From: Sphingomonas cremea
GTDB taxonomy: Bacteria > Pseudomonadota > Alphaproteobacteria > Sphingomonadales > Sphingomonadaceae
Reading direction: 5' to 3'
Length of the DNA stretch: 44,480 nt
Assembly: GCF_021502585.1 (NCBI RefSeq)
Contig: NZ_JAKFGM010000004.1
Coordinates: 1-44,480, forward strand
The notes under the pieces are model-generated. The model searched no databases, was not told the origin of the DNA, and saw nothing but the letters and a program-made list of their open reading frames with translations. Below, in pieces: positions 16,944-23,857 of this stretch (positions within the stretch are counted from its first letter, which is position 1; every line of letters begins with the position of its first letter). The position numbers and the translations under genes are program-made.

Positions 16944-19900
16944 TCAGTCCTCCGAATGCGCATCTTTGGGTAGGCCCAGTGTCGCTCCCGCGGTGAAGGC
17001 ACCGCCGGCCTGCTCGTTGAACCAGAAGGGCTTGAACCCACCTTGGCCGCCGGCGACGACCTGCAGGTTCTGATCGAACAGACGCCCCCCGGCCATGGTC
17101 ATCGCGATATGGTCTGAGTTGCGGATGTTCTCGAGCGGATTGTCGTCGAGTACCACCAGGTCGGCGAGCTTGCCGGACTCGATGCTGCCCAGATCCTTGT
17201 CGAGGCCAAGTGCGCGGGCCGGGTTGATCGTACCGGTTTTCAGCGCCTCGAGGTTCGACATGCCGCCCAATTGGAACATCCACATGTCCCAGTGAGCACC
17301 AAGGCCCTCGCGCTGGCCGTGTGCGCCGATCGAAACCGGGACGCCGAGGTCGCTGACCTGCTTGGCTGCTTCGGAGATTTTGATGACATTATCTTCTTCA
17401 GGCGGGTTCATTACCGGCCGCCGCGCGCGGGCGTCGATCAGCGGACGCGGCGTCCAGCGCGCCAGGATCGGCTCCTTCCAAACCTCCGTGTGCTGGTACC
17501 AGTAGTTCTCGCCAAAGGCGCCGCCATAGGCGACAATCAGGGTCGGCGTGTAAGCGGTGCCGCTGCCCTTCCAATATTGCAGTACGTCGTCGTAGATATT
17601 CGCCACCGGAAGCGAGTGTTCGATCGTCGTGTGGCCGTCGGCGATCATCGTCATGTTCATCTCGAACAAGGAGCCGCCTTCCGGCACCACTTCCATGCCC
17701 AGCTGGCGCGCGGCCTCGATTATCATCTGCCGCTGCTCGCGTCGCGGCTGGTTGTAGCTCTTGACCGACCATGCGCCCGACGCCCGGAGGCGGCGGAGGT
17801 GCGTCAGCGCATCGTCGAGGCTGTTAATCTCGACCGTGAAGGGCGTCGTTGCGCCGTAGAGGATAGTGCCGGTCGAGAAGATGCGCGGGCCGAGGATCTT
17901 GCCCGCCTTCTGATATTCGGAGGCGGCGAAAATCTCGAACGTATCGTTCGACGGGTCGTGGACCGTGGTCACGCCATAGCCGAGCGCGGCGGCATGGAAC
18001 CAGTTTTGCTTGGGGATGATCAGTTCGCTGCCCATCGAACCGTGCCAGTGGGCATCGATCAGGCCGGGGATGATCGTCTTCCCGCTGACATCGATGGTGC
18101 GCGTTCCGGCAGGAAAAGTAATCGAAGCCGTTGGTCCGACCGCGGCAATGCGGTCGCCTTCAATCAGGATGGTGCCGTTCTCGATTACCTCATCACCCTT
18201 CATGGTGACGATGCGGGCGCCGGTTAGAGCGATGCTGCCCGATGGCTTCACCTGGCTGGCAACAATCCCCAGCTCCGCGACCAGCGGTGCCGCAGCCTGC
18301 TTCCCGCCCTCGAATGCCCCCGCAGCGGCCAGGTTCTGGCCATAGAGATTGGGCCCCTGGCTCCAGTAAATGGTGCGGCTGTTGCCCGACCAGTGGATCC
18401 AGTCGCCCGCGTCAGCGCTGAGCCTCGATTGTGGCAGCGCCTTGCCGTCGGGAGCGATCTCGATCGACCGGCCCGAGCGGACGAAGGGCATGACGTAGGC
18501 CTGGTAGCGCTCGGTCCAGGCAACGAACTGCTCGTCGGGGGACAATGCGAAGTCCCCCGCATTTTGCGATATGAGGTGCGTCACCTCCTCCGTGCCTTGA
18601 ACGGATACCGACTTCAGCAGCCGCTTCTCTTCTTCGCCGGTGGCGGTGAAGAAGATGCGGTCGTTGGTTGCGCCGAACATCGGCTGGGTTCCGGTCTTGG
18701 CGACACGCTTGGGCGTTCCGCCCTTGATCGGCACGACATAAATGCCGGGGTCGCTTCCGTAGAGCGGAGTGGTCAGGAATCCATCGGTCGTCTTGCGATA
18801 GGCGATCAGGCTGCCGTCGGGCGAGAAGGTCGGCTCGACATAATGGCCGGGGTCGGGGGTGACTATACGACCTTCGCCGCCGCCGACGCCGATCACCTTG
18901 ATCCGCGCCGCCTTGTCATCATCCCACGCTACGTAGGCGACCTGCCGCCCGTCGCGGGAAAAGGTCGGATAGCTTTCGAAATCGTCGCCCCTGGTCAGTC
19001 GCTTGGGATTGTTTCCGCGACCGTCGGCGATCCAAATGCTGCCAAGCGCTTCGTAGACGATTCGCGACCCGTCCGGGCTTTTCTGGGCGAAGCGCACCAT
19101 CTTGGTCTTGAAGCTTGCGGGGGCGACGTCCTTTTGCTGGCGAACCGCATCCTCGACAAAGCGCGTTCCCGTGACATGGAACGGGATTTCGTTGACCTGC
19201 TTCGACGCGACGTCGGCCCGATGAATCCCACCCTTCGCCCAGAAGACGATCGACTTTCCGTCGGGCGTCCAGCTCATGCCCGGATAGACGCCTTGGACCG
19301 CCCAGGTTTCCTGCATGTCGCGGTCGAGGATGTCGGTGAGGGGTGTGATGCGGCCGGATTTCAGGTCCATCAGCATCAAGGTCGATTTGTACCGGACCCG
19401 GCGGATGAAGGCCAAGCTCTTGCCGTCGGGCGACGGGGTGGGGCGGATGGCGCCACCCGGCCCGCTGATCAGCGTTTCGATCTCGCCGGTCTGCCGGTCG
19501 AGGCGCTGGATGACGTAAATCTGGCCGTTGACGTCTTTCGAATATTGGAAGGTATCGCCCGGCGTCGCGTCGTCGGAGAAATAAAGGTAGCGGCCGTCGG
19601 GTGAAAAGGCCGGTTCGTTGGTGTCCTTTTGCTTGGTGCGGGCCTTGGTCATCTGCACGCCCGCGCCGCCGCCTTGCCGATGGTACAGCCACATCTCCCC
19701 CGCGCCCAAGGAACGGGAAGAGGTGAAATGCTTGCGTGCGACGATGAAGTTTCCGTCCGGGGTCCAGTCGGCCTGGTTCAATAGGCGGAAATCTTCCTTG
19801 GTGATCTGTCGCGGTGTCGATCCGTCGCGGCGGATCGTCCAGATATTGTCGCCGCCGCCGCGATCGGACGTGAAGGCGATCTCCTGGCCGTCGGGGGAAT

Positions 19901-20279
19901 AGCGAGGTTGCATGTCCCACGCATGGCCGGTCGAGATGGCGTGCGCTTCGCCGCCTTCGATCGGGATCACATAAAGGTCGCCAAGCAGGTCGAACGCGAT
20001 TTCGCGGCCGTCCGGCGAAACGTCGAGCGACATCCAGGTGCCGCGGCGGGTGTCGATCGCAGCGTCATGGCCCGGCCCGTGGCGGGCGTTGACGTCCCAT
20101 TTGGGCGGCTTGACGCCGTCAGCCGCAGGAGCCGCGGGAATGCCCGGTGGTTGCGGCTGCATGATCGGCGAGGCCTGGCCAGGTTCGAGTGGCGGTGGGG
20201 CGACCGGCGGCGTCGGCTGCGCCATCGCTGCGGAAGCAGCAAACAGCGAACAGCTGATGAAGATCGGTAGTTGGCGCAT
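16944..20279 (-). CDS. Secreted TolB-like beta-propeller plus amidohydrolase
   Basis: A 1111-residue protein. Residues 1-20 form a signal peptide (LPIFISCSLFAASAAMA), followed by a Pro-rich linker (about 22-60). A long beta-propeller region (about 75-640) has many FSPDG/YSPDGQEIAF repeats of the TolB/WD40-like type. A C-terminal amidohydrolase domain (about 670-1075) has the metal pair DAHWHG, a candidate bridging Lys in WSVKSYN, IEHSLP, SIGAHGQREGLGAHWD, and the family end SGKLADLVVLDDNPL. Such fusions are known as exported metal-dependent hydrolases of unknown substrate, possibly peptidase or imidase-like. It is 64 bases before bkdA1 in the same direction, and divergent from the DUF3297 gene. 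Confidence 0.88.
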   Translation of the reverse strand: MRQLPIFISCSLFAASAAMAQPTPPVAPPPLEPGQASPIMQPQPPGIPAAPAADGVKPPKWDVNARHGPGHDAAIDTRRGTWMSLDVSPDGREIAFDLLGDLYVIPIEGGEAHAISTGHAWDMQPRYSPDGQEIAFTSDRGGGDNIWTIRRDGSTPRQITKEDFRLLNQADWTPDGNFIVARKHFTSSRSLGAGEMWLYHRQGGGAGVQMTKARTKQKDTNEPAFSPDGRYLYFSDDATPGDTFQYSKDVNGQIYVIQRLDRQTGEIETLISGPGGAIRPTPSPDGKSLAFIRRVRYKSTLMLMDLKSGRITPLTDILDRDMQETWAVQGVYPGMSWTPDGKSIVFWAKGGIHRADVASKQVNEIPFHVTGTRFVEDAVRQQKDVAPASFKTKMVRFAQKSPDGSRIVYEALGSIWIADGRGNNPKRLTRGDDFESYPTFSRDGRQVAYVAWDDDKAARIKVIGVGGGEGRIVTPDPGHYVEPTFSPDGSLIAYRKTTDGFLTTPLYGSDPGIYVVPIKGGTPKRVAKTGTQPMFGATNDRIFFTATGEEEKRLLKSVSVQGTEEVTHLISQNAGDFALSPDEQFVAWTERYQAYVMPFVRSGRSIEIAPDGKALPQSRLSADAGDWIHWSGNSRTIYWSQGPNLYGQNLAAAGAFEGGKQAAAPLVAELGIVASQVKPSGSIALTGARIVTMKGDEVIENGTILIEGDRIAAVGPTASITFPAGTRTIDVSGKTIIPGLIDAHWHGSMGSELIIPKQNWFHAAALGYGVTTVHDPSNDTFEIFAASEYQKAGKILGPRIFSTGTILYGATTPFTVEINSLDDALTHLRRLRASGAWSVKSYNQPRREQRQMIIEAARQLGMEVVPEGGSLFEMNMTMIADGHTTIEHSLPVANIYDDVLQYWKGSGTAYTPTLIVAYGGAFGENYWYQHTEVWKEPILARWTPRPLIDARARRPVMNPPEEDNVIKISEAAKQVSDLGVPVSIGAHGQREGLGAHWDMWMFQLGGMSNLEALKTGTINPARALGLDKDLGSIESGKLADLVVLDDNPLENIRNSDHIAMTMAGGRLFDQNLQVVAGGQGGFKPFWFNEQAGGAFTAGATLGLPKDAHSED

Positions 20280-20337
20280 TGAAACCCCCGGACGACTGGA
20301 ATTGCGCCGGACATTGGCGGGGGGTTATGCCGATGAC

Positions 20338-20357
20338 AACGGCGTTACACCGCCGTT
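20338..20357. promoter_or_regulatory. Inverted repeat between divergent genes
   Basis: AACGGCG-TTACAC-CGCCGTT is a perfect 7-bp inverted repeat with a 6-base spacer. It lies in the 122-base gap between the amidohydrolase (minus) and the DUF3297 gene (plus). It could be an operator or the stem-loop of a leader. No regulator gene is next to it. Confidence 0.35.
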
Positions 20358-20401
20358 CGTCGAATTGACGGAAGGCGAGCGCAGCGGCTAGTGCGCGCAC
20401 C

Positions 20402-20677
20402 ATGTCCGAAGAGAAGAAACCGCTCCCCGACCGCCTGTCGCTCGACCCACGTAGCCCGCACTTCGACGAGGAAGTGCTTCGCCACGGCGTCGGCATTCGG
20501 TTCAACGGCGTGGAAAAGACCAACGTCGAAGAATATTCGATTTCCGAAGGTTGGATCCGCATCGCCGCCGGCCGCAGCCGCGATCGTCACGGCAATCCGA
20601 TGACGTTGAAGCTCAAAGGAAAGGTCGAGCCGTTTTATGAGGCCGCGCCCGAAGGCGAAGCGGACGCCGACGCCTAA
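20402..20677 (+). CDS. DUF3297 family protein
   Basis: A 91-residue soluble protein with the clear DUF3297 pattern: DRLSLDPRSPHFDEEVLRHG near 10-29, GIRFNGVEKTNVEEYSISEGWIR near 30-52, and GNPMTLKLKGKVEPFYE near 64-80. The family is small, widespread in Proteobacteria and without known function. The ATG at 20402 is preceded only by a weak SD. Its TAA at 20675-20677 directly abuts the stop of the convergent small gene at 20678, leaving no space between the two. Confidence 0.88.
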   Translation: MSEEKKPLPDRLSLDPRSPHFDEEVLRHGVGIRFNGVEKTNVEEYSISEGWIRIAAGRSRDRHGNPMTLKLKGKVEPFYEAAPEGEADADA

Positions 20678-20878
20678 CTAGGCCTGGTTTTCGCGCCGCT
20701 TCCGCCGGCGCTCGATCAACTTCTTGGCACCCCATCCCGCCGCCAGCACCATGGCCAGCGGGCCCAATCCCCGTCGAGCGATGGTGGGCACTGCGGCGCC
20801 GACCAGCGCCCCGGTCAGCTTGCTGTCCTTGCCCGCGATCTTCTCGCCGGCGATTGCTCCCAAAATCTTGCCTAGCAT
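20678..20878 (-). CDS. Small membrane-associated hypothetical protein
   Basis: 66 residues from ATG 20878, with a good SD (GGGAG) 6-7 bases before it, which decides this start over longer readings. The chain has a Gly/Ala-rich N-terminus (LGKILGAIAGEKIAGK), a hydrophobic segment near 36-52 (GLGPLAMVLAAGWGAKKL) and a strongly basic tail (ERRRKRREN). This suggests a small inner-membrane protein with positive residues inside. I do not recognise a family. It is divergent from the phage-shock-like operon. Confidence 0.65.
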   Translation of the reverse strand: MLGKILGAIAGEKIAGKDSKLTGALVGAAVPTIARRGLGPLAMVLAAGWGAKKLIERRRKRRENQA

Positions 20879-21039
20879 TTCATCTCCCTTGGCGTTGCAG
20901 CCCGATTGCAGGACATAGCGCGCAGCGTGCGCGCCCGGTTCCACTCGATTGGCCCAGCATCCCAAATGATGGTGGGAATTTCCGCCAACTTGCCCCGCGA
21001 TGAACGGATGTGGCGTAATATTTGGCTGAAATCTCCAAT

Positions 21040-21055
21040 TGGCACAACCCTTGTA
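21040..21055 (+). promoter_or_regulatory. Sigma-54-like promoter ahead of the psp-like operon
   Basis: TGGCAC-AACCC-TTGTA matches the sigma-54 consensus TGGCAC-N5-TTGCA with exactly the right 10 bases between the -24 GG and the -12 pair. The only mismatch is GT for GC at -12. It lies 60 bases before the ATG of the exported peptide that opens the operon. In enterobacteria the pspA operon is sigma-54 driven with PspF. No pspF is visible here, so activity is inferred. Confidence 0.4.
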
Positions 21056-21114
21056 GAGAAAGGGCCAGGACCAACGGGCCAGGGCCCAGCGGTCCGAAAA
21101 AGGGAGATTTAACG

Positions 21115-21249
21115 ATGTCTGGTTCGAAGTTTCAGCGCCATCTTATCGCGGCCTTCGCGTCGCTTCTGATGAGCACGATCGCGGTTGGTGCCGCGGTAGC
21201 GCCGGCCCAGGTTTCGGCCGCCAACGTGAAAGTTGTTACCTATGCATGA
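21115..21249 (+). CDS. Tiny exported peptide, first gene of the psp-like operon
   Basis: A 44-codon gene with a good SD (AGGGAG, 8 bases before ATG 21115). Residues 1-35 form a classic signal peptide: basic start SKFQRH, hydrophobic core LIAAFASLLMSTIAVGAA, then a likely cleavage after AQVSA, which would leave a mature peptide of only about 9 residues (ANVKVVTYA). Its TGA at 21247-21249 overlaps the first codons of pspA, so the two are coupled. It could be a small periplasmic protein, a processed peptide, or a translated leader whose main job is to control pspA. No family name is known to me. Confidence 0.6.
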   Translation: MSGSKFQRHLIAAFASLLMSTIAVGAAVAPAQVSAANVKVVTYA

Positions 21250-22018
21250 TTTGGAACCGATCGAGGCCCGCCCGGCCATCCGCATCCCGCGGCAGACCGA
21301 AGACAGGAATGAGACGGTTGTCCGTTTCGCGCCGCTTAGCGGCATCCTGTCGGGCCCGATCTTCACCCGCACCCGGGACATCATCGCTGCGAACATGTCG
21401 GATCTGCTCGACCGGTCGGAAGACCCGGCCCGAATGATCCGCATGATCATCAACGAGATGGAAGAGACGCTGGTCGAGGTACGGGCAACCGCCGCCCGCT
21501 CGATCGCCGACATCAAGGAAATGCGACGTGCCTGCGCCCGCCTCGACGATCTCCAGCATGGCTGGACCGAGAAGGCCGAGCTGGCGCTGGGAAAGGGCCG
21601 CGAAGACCTGGCCCGAGCCGCGCTGGCGGAGAAGCAGAAGGCGGCCGAAATGGCCGAGAGCCTGCACGCCGAAGTTTCGCAGATCGAGCACGTGCTGCGC
21701 GGCTATGAGGCCGACATCCAGCGGCTGCAGGCTAAGCTGGCCGAGGCCCGCGCCCGGCAGAACGCCATTGCCAGCCGATTCGAGAGCGCGCTGACCCGCG
21801 CCCGGACCAGCGAACTGCTGCACGGCAGCCGCACCGAGGAGGCTTTCGCCAAGTTCGAGCTCCTGGAGCGCCGCGCCGACTTCGCCGAGGGCCGCGCCGA
21901 CGCGCTGGCGCTTACCGGGCCGAAGAGCCTTGAGGAAGAAATCGCCGAGCTACGCTCCGCCGATGCGGTCGATGCCGAGCTCGATGCATTGAAAGCCGCG
22001 CTGGCGGCCAGGAACTGA
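21242..22018 (+). CDS. pspA: PspA/IM30-family protein with N-terminal extension
   Basis: A peripheral inner-membrane coiled-coil protein of the PspA/Vipp1 (ESCRT-III-like) family, which binds stressed membranes and keeps the proton gradient. The signature RTRDIIAANMSDLLDRSEDPARMIRMII begins near residue 43. Long coiled coils with heptads follow to about 230. Relatives start at the residue equal to position 39 (MGIFSRTRDI). Here 37 extra residues precede it with no in-frame start codon closer. An in-frame TGA at 21227 leaves only TTG 21233 or ATG 21242 as starts. No SD is seen before the ATG, so reading depends on coupling to the exported-peptide gene. pspC follows after 19 bases. Confidence 0.88.
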   Translation: MHDLEPIEARPAIRIPRQTEDRNETVVRFAPLSGILSGPIFTRTRDIIAANMSDLLDRSEDPARMIRMIINEMEETLVEVRATAARSIADIKEMRRACARLDDLQHGWTEKAELALGKGREDLARAALAEKQKAAEMAESLHAEVSQIEHVLRGYEADIQRLQAKLAEARARQNAIASRFESALTRARTSELLHGSRTEEAFAKFELLERRADFAEGRADALALTGPKSLEEEIAELRSADAVDAELDALKAALAARN

Positions 22019-22037
22019 CGGGAAGGAAAAGAGGGGA

Positions 22038-22430
22038 ATGTCCGTGTCCAATCGCTATTCGATGAACCGCCGCGACAAGAAGCTTGCCGGAGTCTGCTCG
22101 ACCATCGGGGACGTGTTCAATATCGACCCGACCTTCATCCGCGTCGGCTTCGCCGCGACGGCGATCCTGATCAGCTGGAAATTCGCGCTGATCGCCTATG
22201 TCGCCGCCGGCATTTACCTCCACGTCCAGAAAGGACGGGTGATGCGCGGCAAGGATCGGCCTTCGGATTTCGAGCGCATGGGTGAGGTGGGCCGTGGTCG
22301 CACTTCGGTCCATGACATGCTGACCAAGCTCGACGTCAATGATCGCCGGATGATGGCAATCGACCACCACCTCAACAGCCAGAATGACGAACTCGCGCGC
22401 GAAATCGAGGCGCTGCGAGGGGAGAAGTAA
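22038..22430 (+). CDS. pspC: PspC-domain membrane protein
   Basis: 130 residues with a PspC domain: NRRDKKLAGVCSTIGDVFNIDPTFIRVGF near 10-38, then a membrane segment about 39-62 (AATAILISWKFALIAYVAAGIYL). A cytoplasmic or periplasmic tail (about 65-130) ends in a helical, charged stretch suited to a coiled coil. In the phage-shock system PspC senses membrane stress and recruits PspA. The ATG at 22038 has GAGGGG as SD. It is placed between pspA and the PspB-like gene. Confidence 0.88.
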   Translation: MSVSNRYSMNRRDKKLAGVCSTIGDVFNIDPTFIRVGFAATAILISWKFALIAYVAAGIYLHVQKGRVMRGKDRPSDFERMGEVGRGRTSVHDMLTKLDVNDRRMMAIDHHLNSQNDELAREIEALRGEK

Positions 22431-22432
22431 TT

Positions 22433-22663
22433 ATGGAACCGCTATCCATCGCGCTGATCGGCGCCAGCGTCTTCCTTGCGATTGGCCTGGCCTGCATCGC
22501 CGGCCTCAAGGGTTGGCAATCCTGGCTCGATTACAAGCGGCTCGAACTGGCCAGCCAGACCGGCGATCACGGCCTGCCCCCCGCCTCCGGACGGATCGAG
22601 CTCGCGGACCTTAAAGAGCGTGTCCGCAAGCTCGAAGCGATCGCAGCCGGAATCGACCTTTAA
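22433..22663 (+). CDS. PspB-like small membrane protein
   Basis: 76 residues with one N-terminal membrane helix (about 4-28: LSIALIGASVFLAIGLACIAGL) and a short cytoplasmic helix (ADLKERVRKLEAIAAGID near 57-74). That helix resembles the C-terminal coiled segment of PspB (RERIQALESIL type). PspB normally pairs with PspC to control PspA. It begins 3 bases after the pspC stop, with GGGGAG as SD, and is the last gene before the terminator at 22700-22735. The family assignment rests on layout and context more than identity. Confidence 0.65.
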   Translation: MEPLSIALIGASVFLAIGLACIAGLKGWQSWLDYKRLELASQTGDHGLPPASGRIELADLKERVRKLEAIAAGIDL

Positions 22664-22699
22664 CGGGACGACCTCTTCCCCACCCCCCGTCCCGGCCTG

Positions 22700-22735
22700 G
22701 GCGGTCCGCACCATCAAGCGGGCCGCCTCTTTTTT
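22700..22735 (+). terminator. Intrinsic terminator of the psp-like operon
   Basis: GGCGGTCCGC, an 8-base loop and GCGGGCCGCC form a 10-bp stem (one G-U pair), followed directly by TCTTTTTT. It lies 37 bases after the PspB-like stop and is the clearest intrinsic terminator in the window. Confidence 0.82.
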
Positions 22736-22830
22736 GCGGCCCCGCTACCTGCGCAAAAGTCCGCTTTGGAGAAATGCGGACTTAAGCGACGCTTTCAATT
22801 ATGGTGAAGGCTGCCAACGGGAGGCGTGCG

Positions 22831-23802
22831 ATGCGGAAATGGCTTATCGGTCTTTTGGCTGCTGCATTTGCGGTAGTCGCGGCTTTTCTTCTGTCACCCT
22901 GGCCCAGCGTCTATGTGATCCGGGCGGTCTTCGACAAAGGGGCGGCCGAGGCATCGGAGAGGTTGAACAAGCATGTTCCCGACACCGTCCGAACGGTCAC
23001 CATAAGTTATGACCCCACCGATAAAGACGCTGTGCTTGATGTGCATCGGCCCGCAAGGACCAACCCAAGAACTCCCCTGATCGTTTGGATTCATGGCGGC
23101 GGATTCGTGTCCGGCCGCCGCGGTGACATAACCAACTATGCAAAGGTGCTGGCCGGCCAGGGCTTTAACGTCGTGAACGTTGATTACACGATTGCCCCGG
23201 AAGCGCAGTACCCGATGCCAGTCCGGCAGGTGAGCAAGGCGCTGGCTTTTTTGAGCGCTCAGGGCGGGAAGCTTGGGATCGACACCAGTCGCATCGTGCT
23301 GGCCGGCGACAGCGCCGGTGCACAGATAGCGGCGCAAACAGCGGCAGTGACGGTCAACCCGGACTATGCACGCCGGGTAGGCATCGTTCCCGGGGTGCGA
23401 CCGTCACAGATCGCGGGGACGTTGCTTCATTGCGGAGTTTACGACGTAACCCGAATGGGAGGTGGAGGCGGCATTCTCGGATGGTTCGTGAAGTCGACGA
23501 CATGGGCCTACAGCGGCAAGCGCAACTGGCGGGATGCGAAAGGCTTCGACACGATGTCGGTGGCGCCTAACGTGACAGCGGCGTTCCCTCCGTCATTCAT
23601 AAGCGCCGGGAACGCCGACCCGCTTGGCCCGCAATCGGTCGCGATGGCCGACGCGCTGGAAACAAAGGGAGTGAAGGTCGAGCGGCTATTCTTCCCAGCC
23701 GGCTACAAGCCGCCGCTTGGCCATGAGTATCAGTTCGACCTGGATTCCGAGGCAGGCAGGCTTGCGCTGGCACGGTCAACTGCCTGGCTCAAAACGCTTT
23801 GA
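22831..23802 (+). CDS. Membrane-anchored alpha/beta hydrolase (HSL/acetyl-esterase type)
   Basis: A 323-residue esterase/lipase-like enzyme. Residues 1-24 form a signal anchor (WLIGLLAAAFAVVAAFLLS), so it probably acts in the periplasm. Marks of the hormone-sensitive-lipase group are the oxyanion HGGGFVSG near 87-94, the nucleophile elbow GDSAGAQIA near 157-165, the acid in NADPLGP near 262-268, and the His in GHEYQF near 295. ATG 22831 was chosen for its SD (GGGAGG, 6 bases before) over an ATG 30 bases upstream. It is alone in its transcript, behind the psp terminator. The substrate is unknown. Confidence 0.88.
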   Translation: MRKWLIGLLAAAFAVVAAFLLSPWPSVYVIRAVFDKGAAEASERLNKHVPDTVRTVTISYDPTDKDAVLDVHRPARTNPRTPLIVWIHGGGFVSGRRGDITNYAKVLAGQGFNVVNVDYTIAPEAQYPMPVRQVSKALAFLSAQGGKLGIDTSRIVLAGDSAGAQIAAQTAAVTVNPDYARRVGIVPGVRPSQIAGTLLHCGVYDVTRMGGGGGILGWFVKSTTWAYSGKRNWRDAKGFDTMSVAPNVTAAFPPSFISAGNADPLGPQSVAMADALETKGVKVERLFFPAGYKPPLGHEYQFDLDSEAGRLALARSTAWLKTL

Positions 23803-23826
23803 CGTTAATGTCCGCCCTAGGCCGAA

Positions 23827-23847
23827 GGCGGCACTTAAGAGTGCGCC
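23827..23847. terminator. Hairpin between convergent genes, possible bidirectional stop
   Basis: GGC(G)GCACT-TAAG-AGTGCGCC forms an 8-bp stem with one bulged G in the 55-base gap between the alpha/beta hydrolase (plus) and the S10 peptidase (minus). There is no clear T-run on either side, so termination is plausible but not shown. Confidence 0.35.
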
Positions 23848-23857
23848 AGCGCAAACC

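Noticed and set aside
18393-19604. 403-residue plus-strand frame opposite the propeller-amidohydrolase
   Set aside because: It reflects the repeated SPDG codons read in reverse, not a gene.
22718-22745. GCGGGCCGC stem with T-run in the loop as a second terminator
   Set aside because: The same bases form a better hairpin at 22700-22727 with the T-run directly after it. The alternative has the T-run inside the loop and a bulge.
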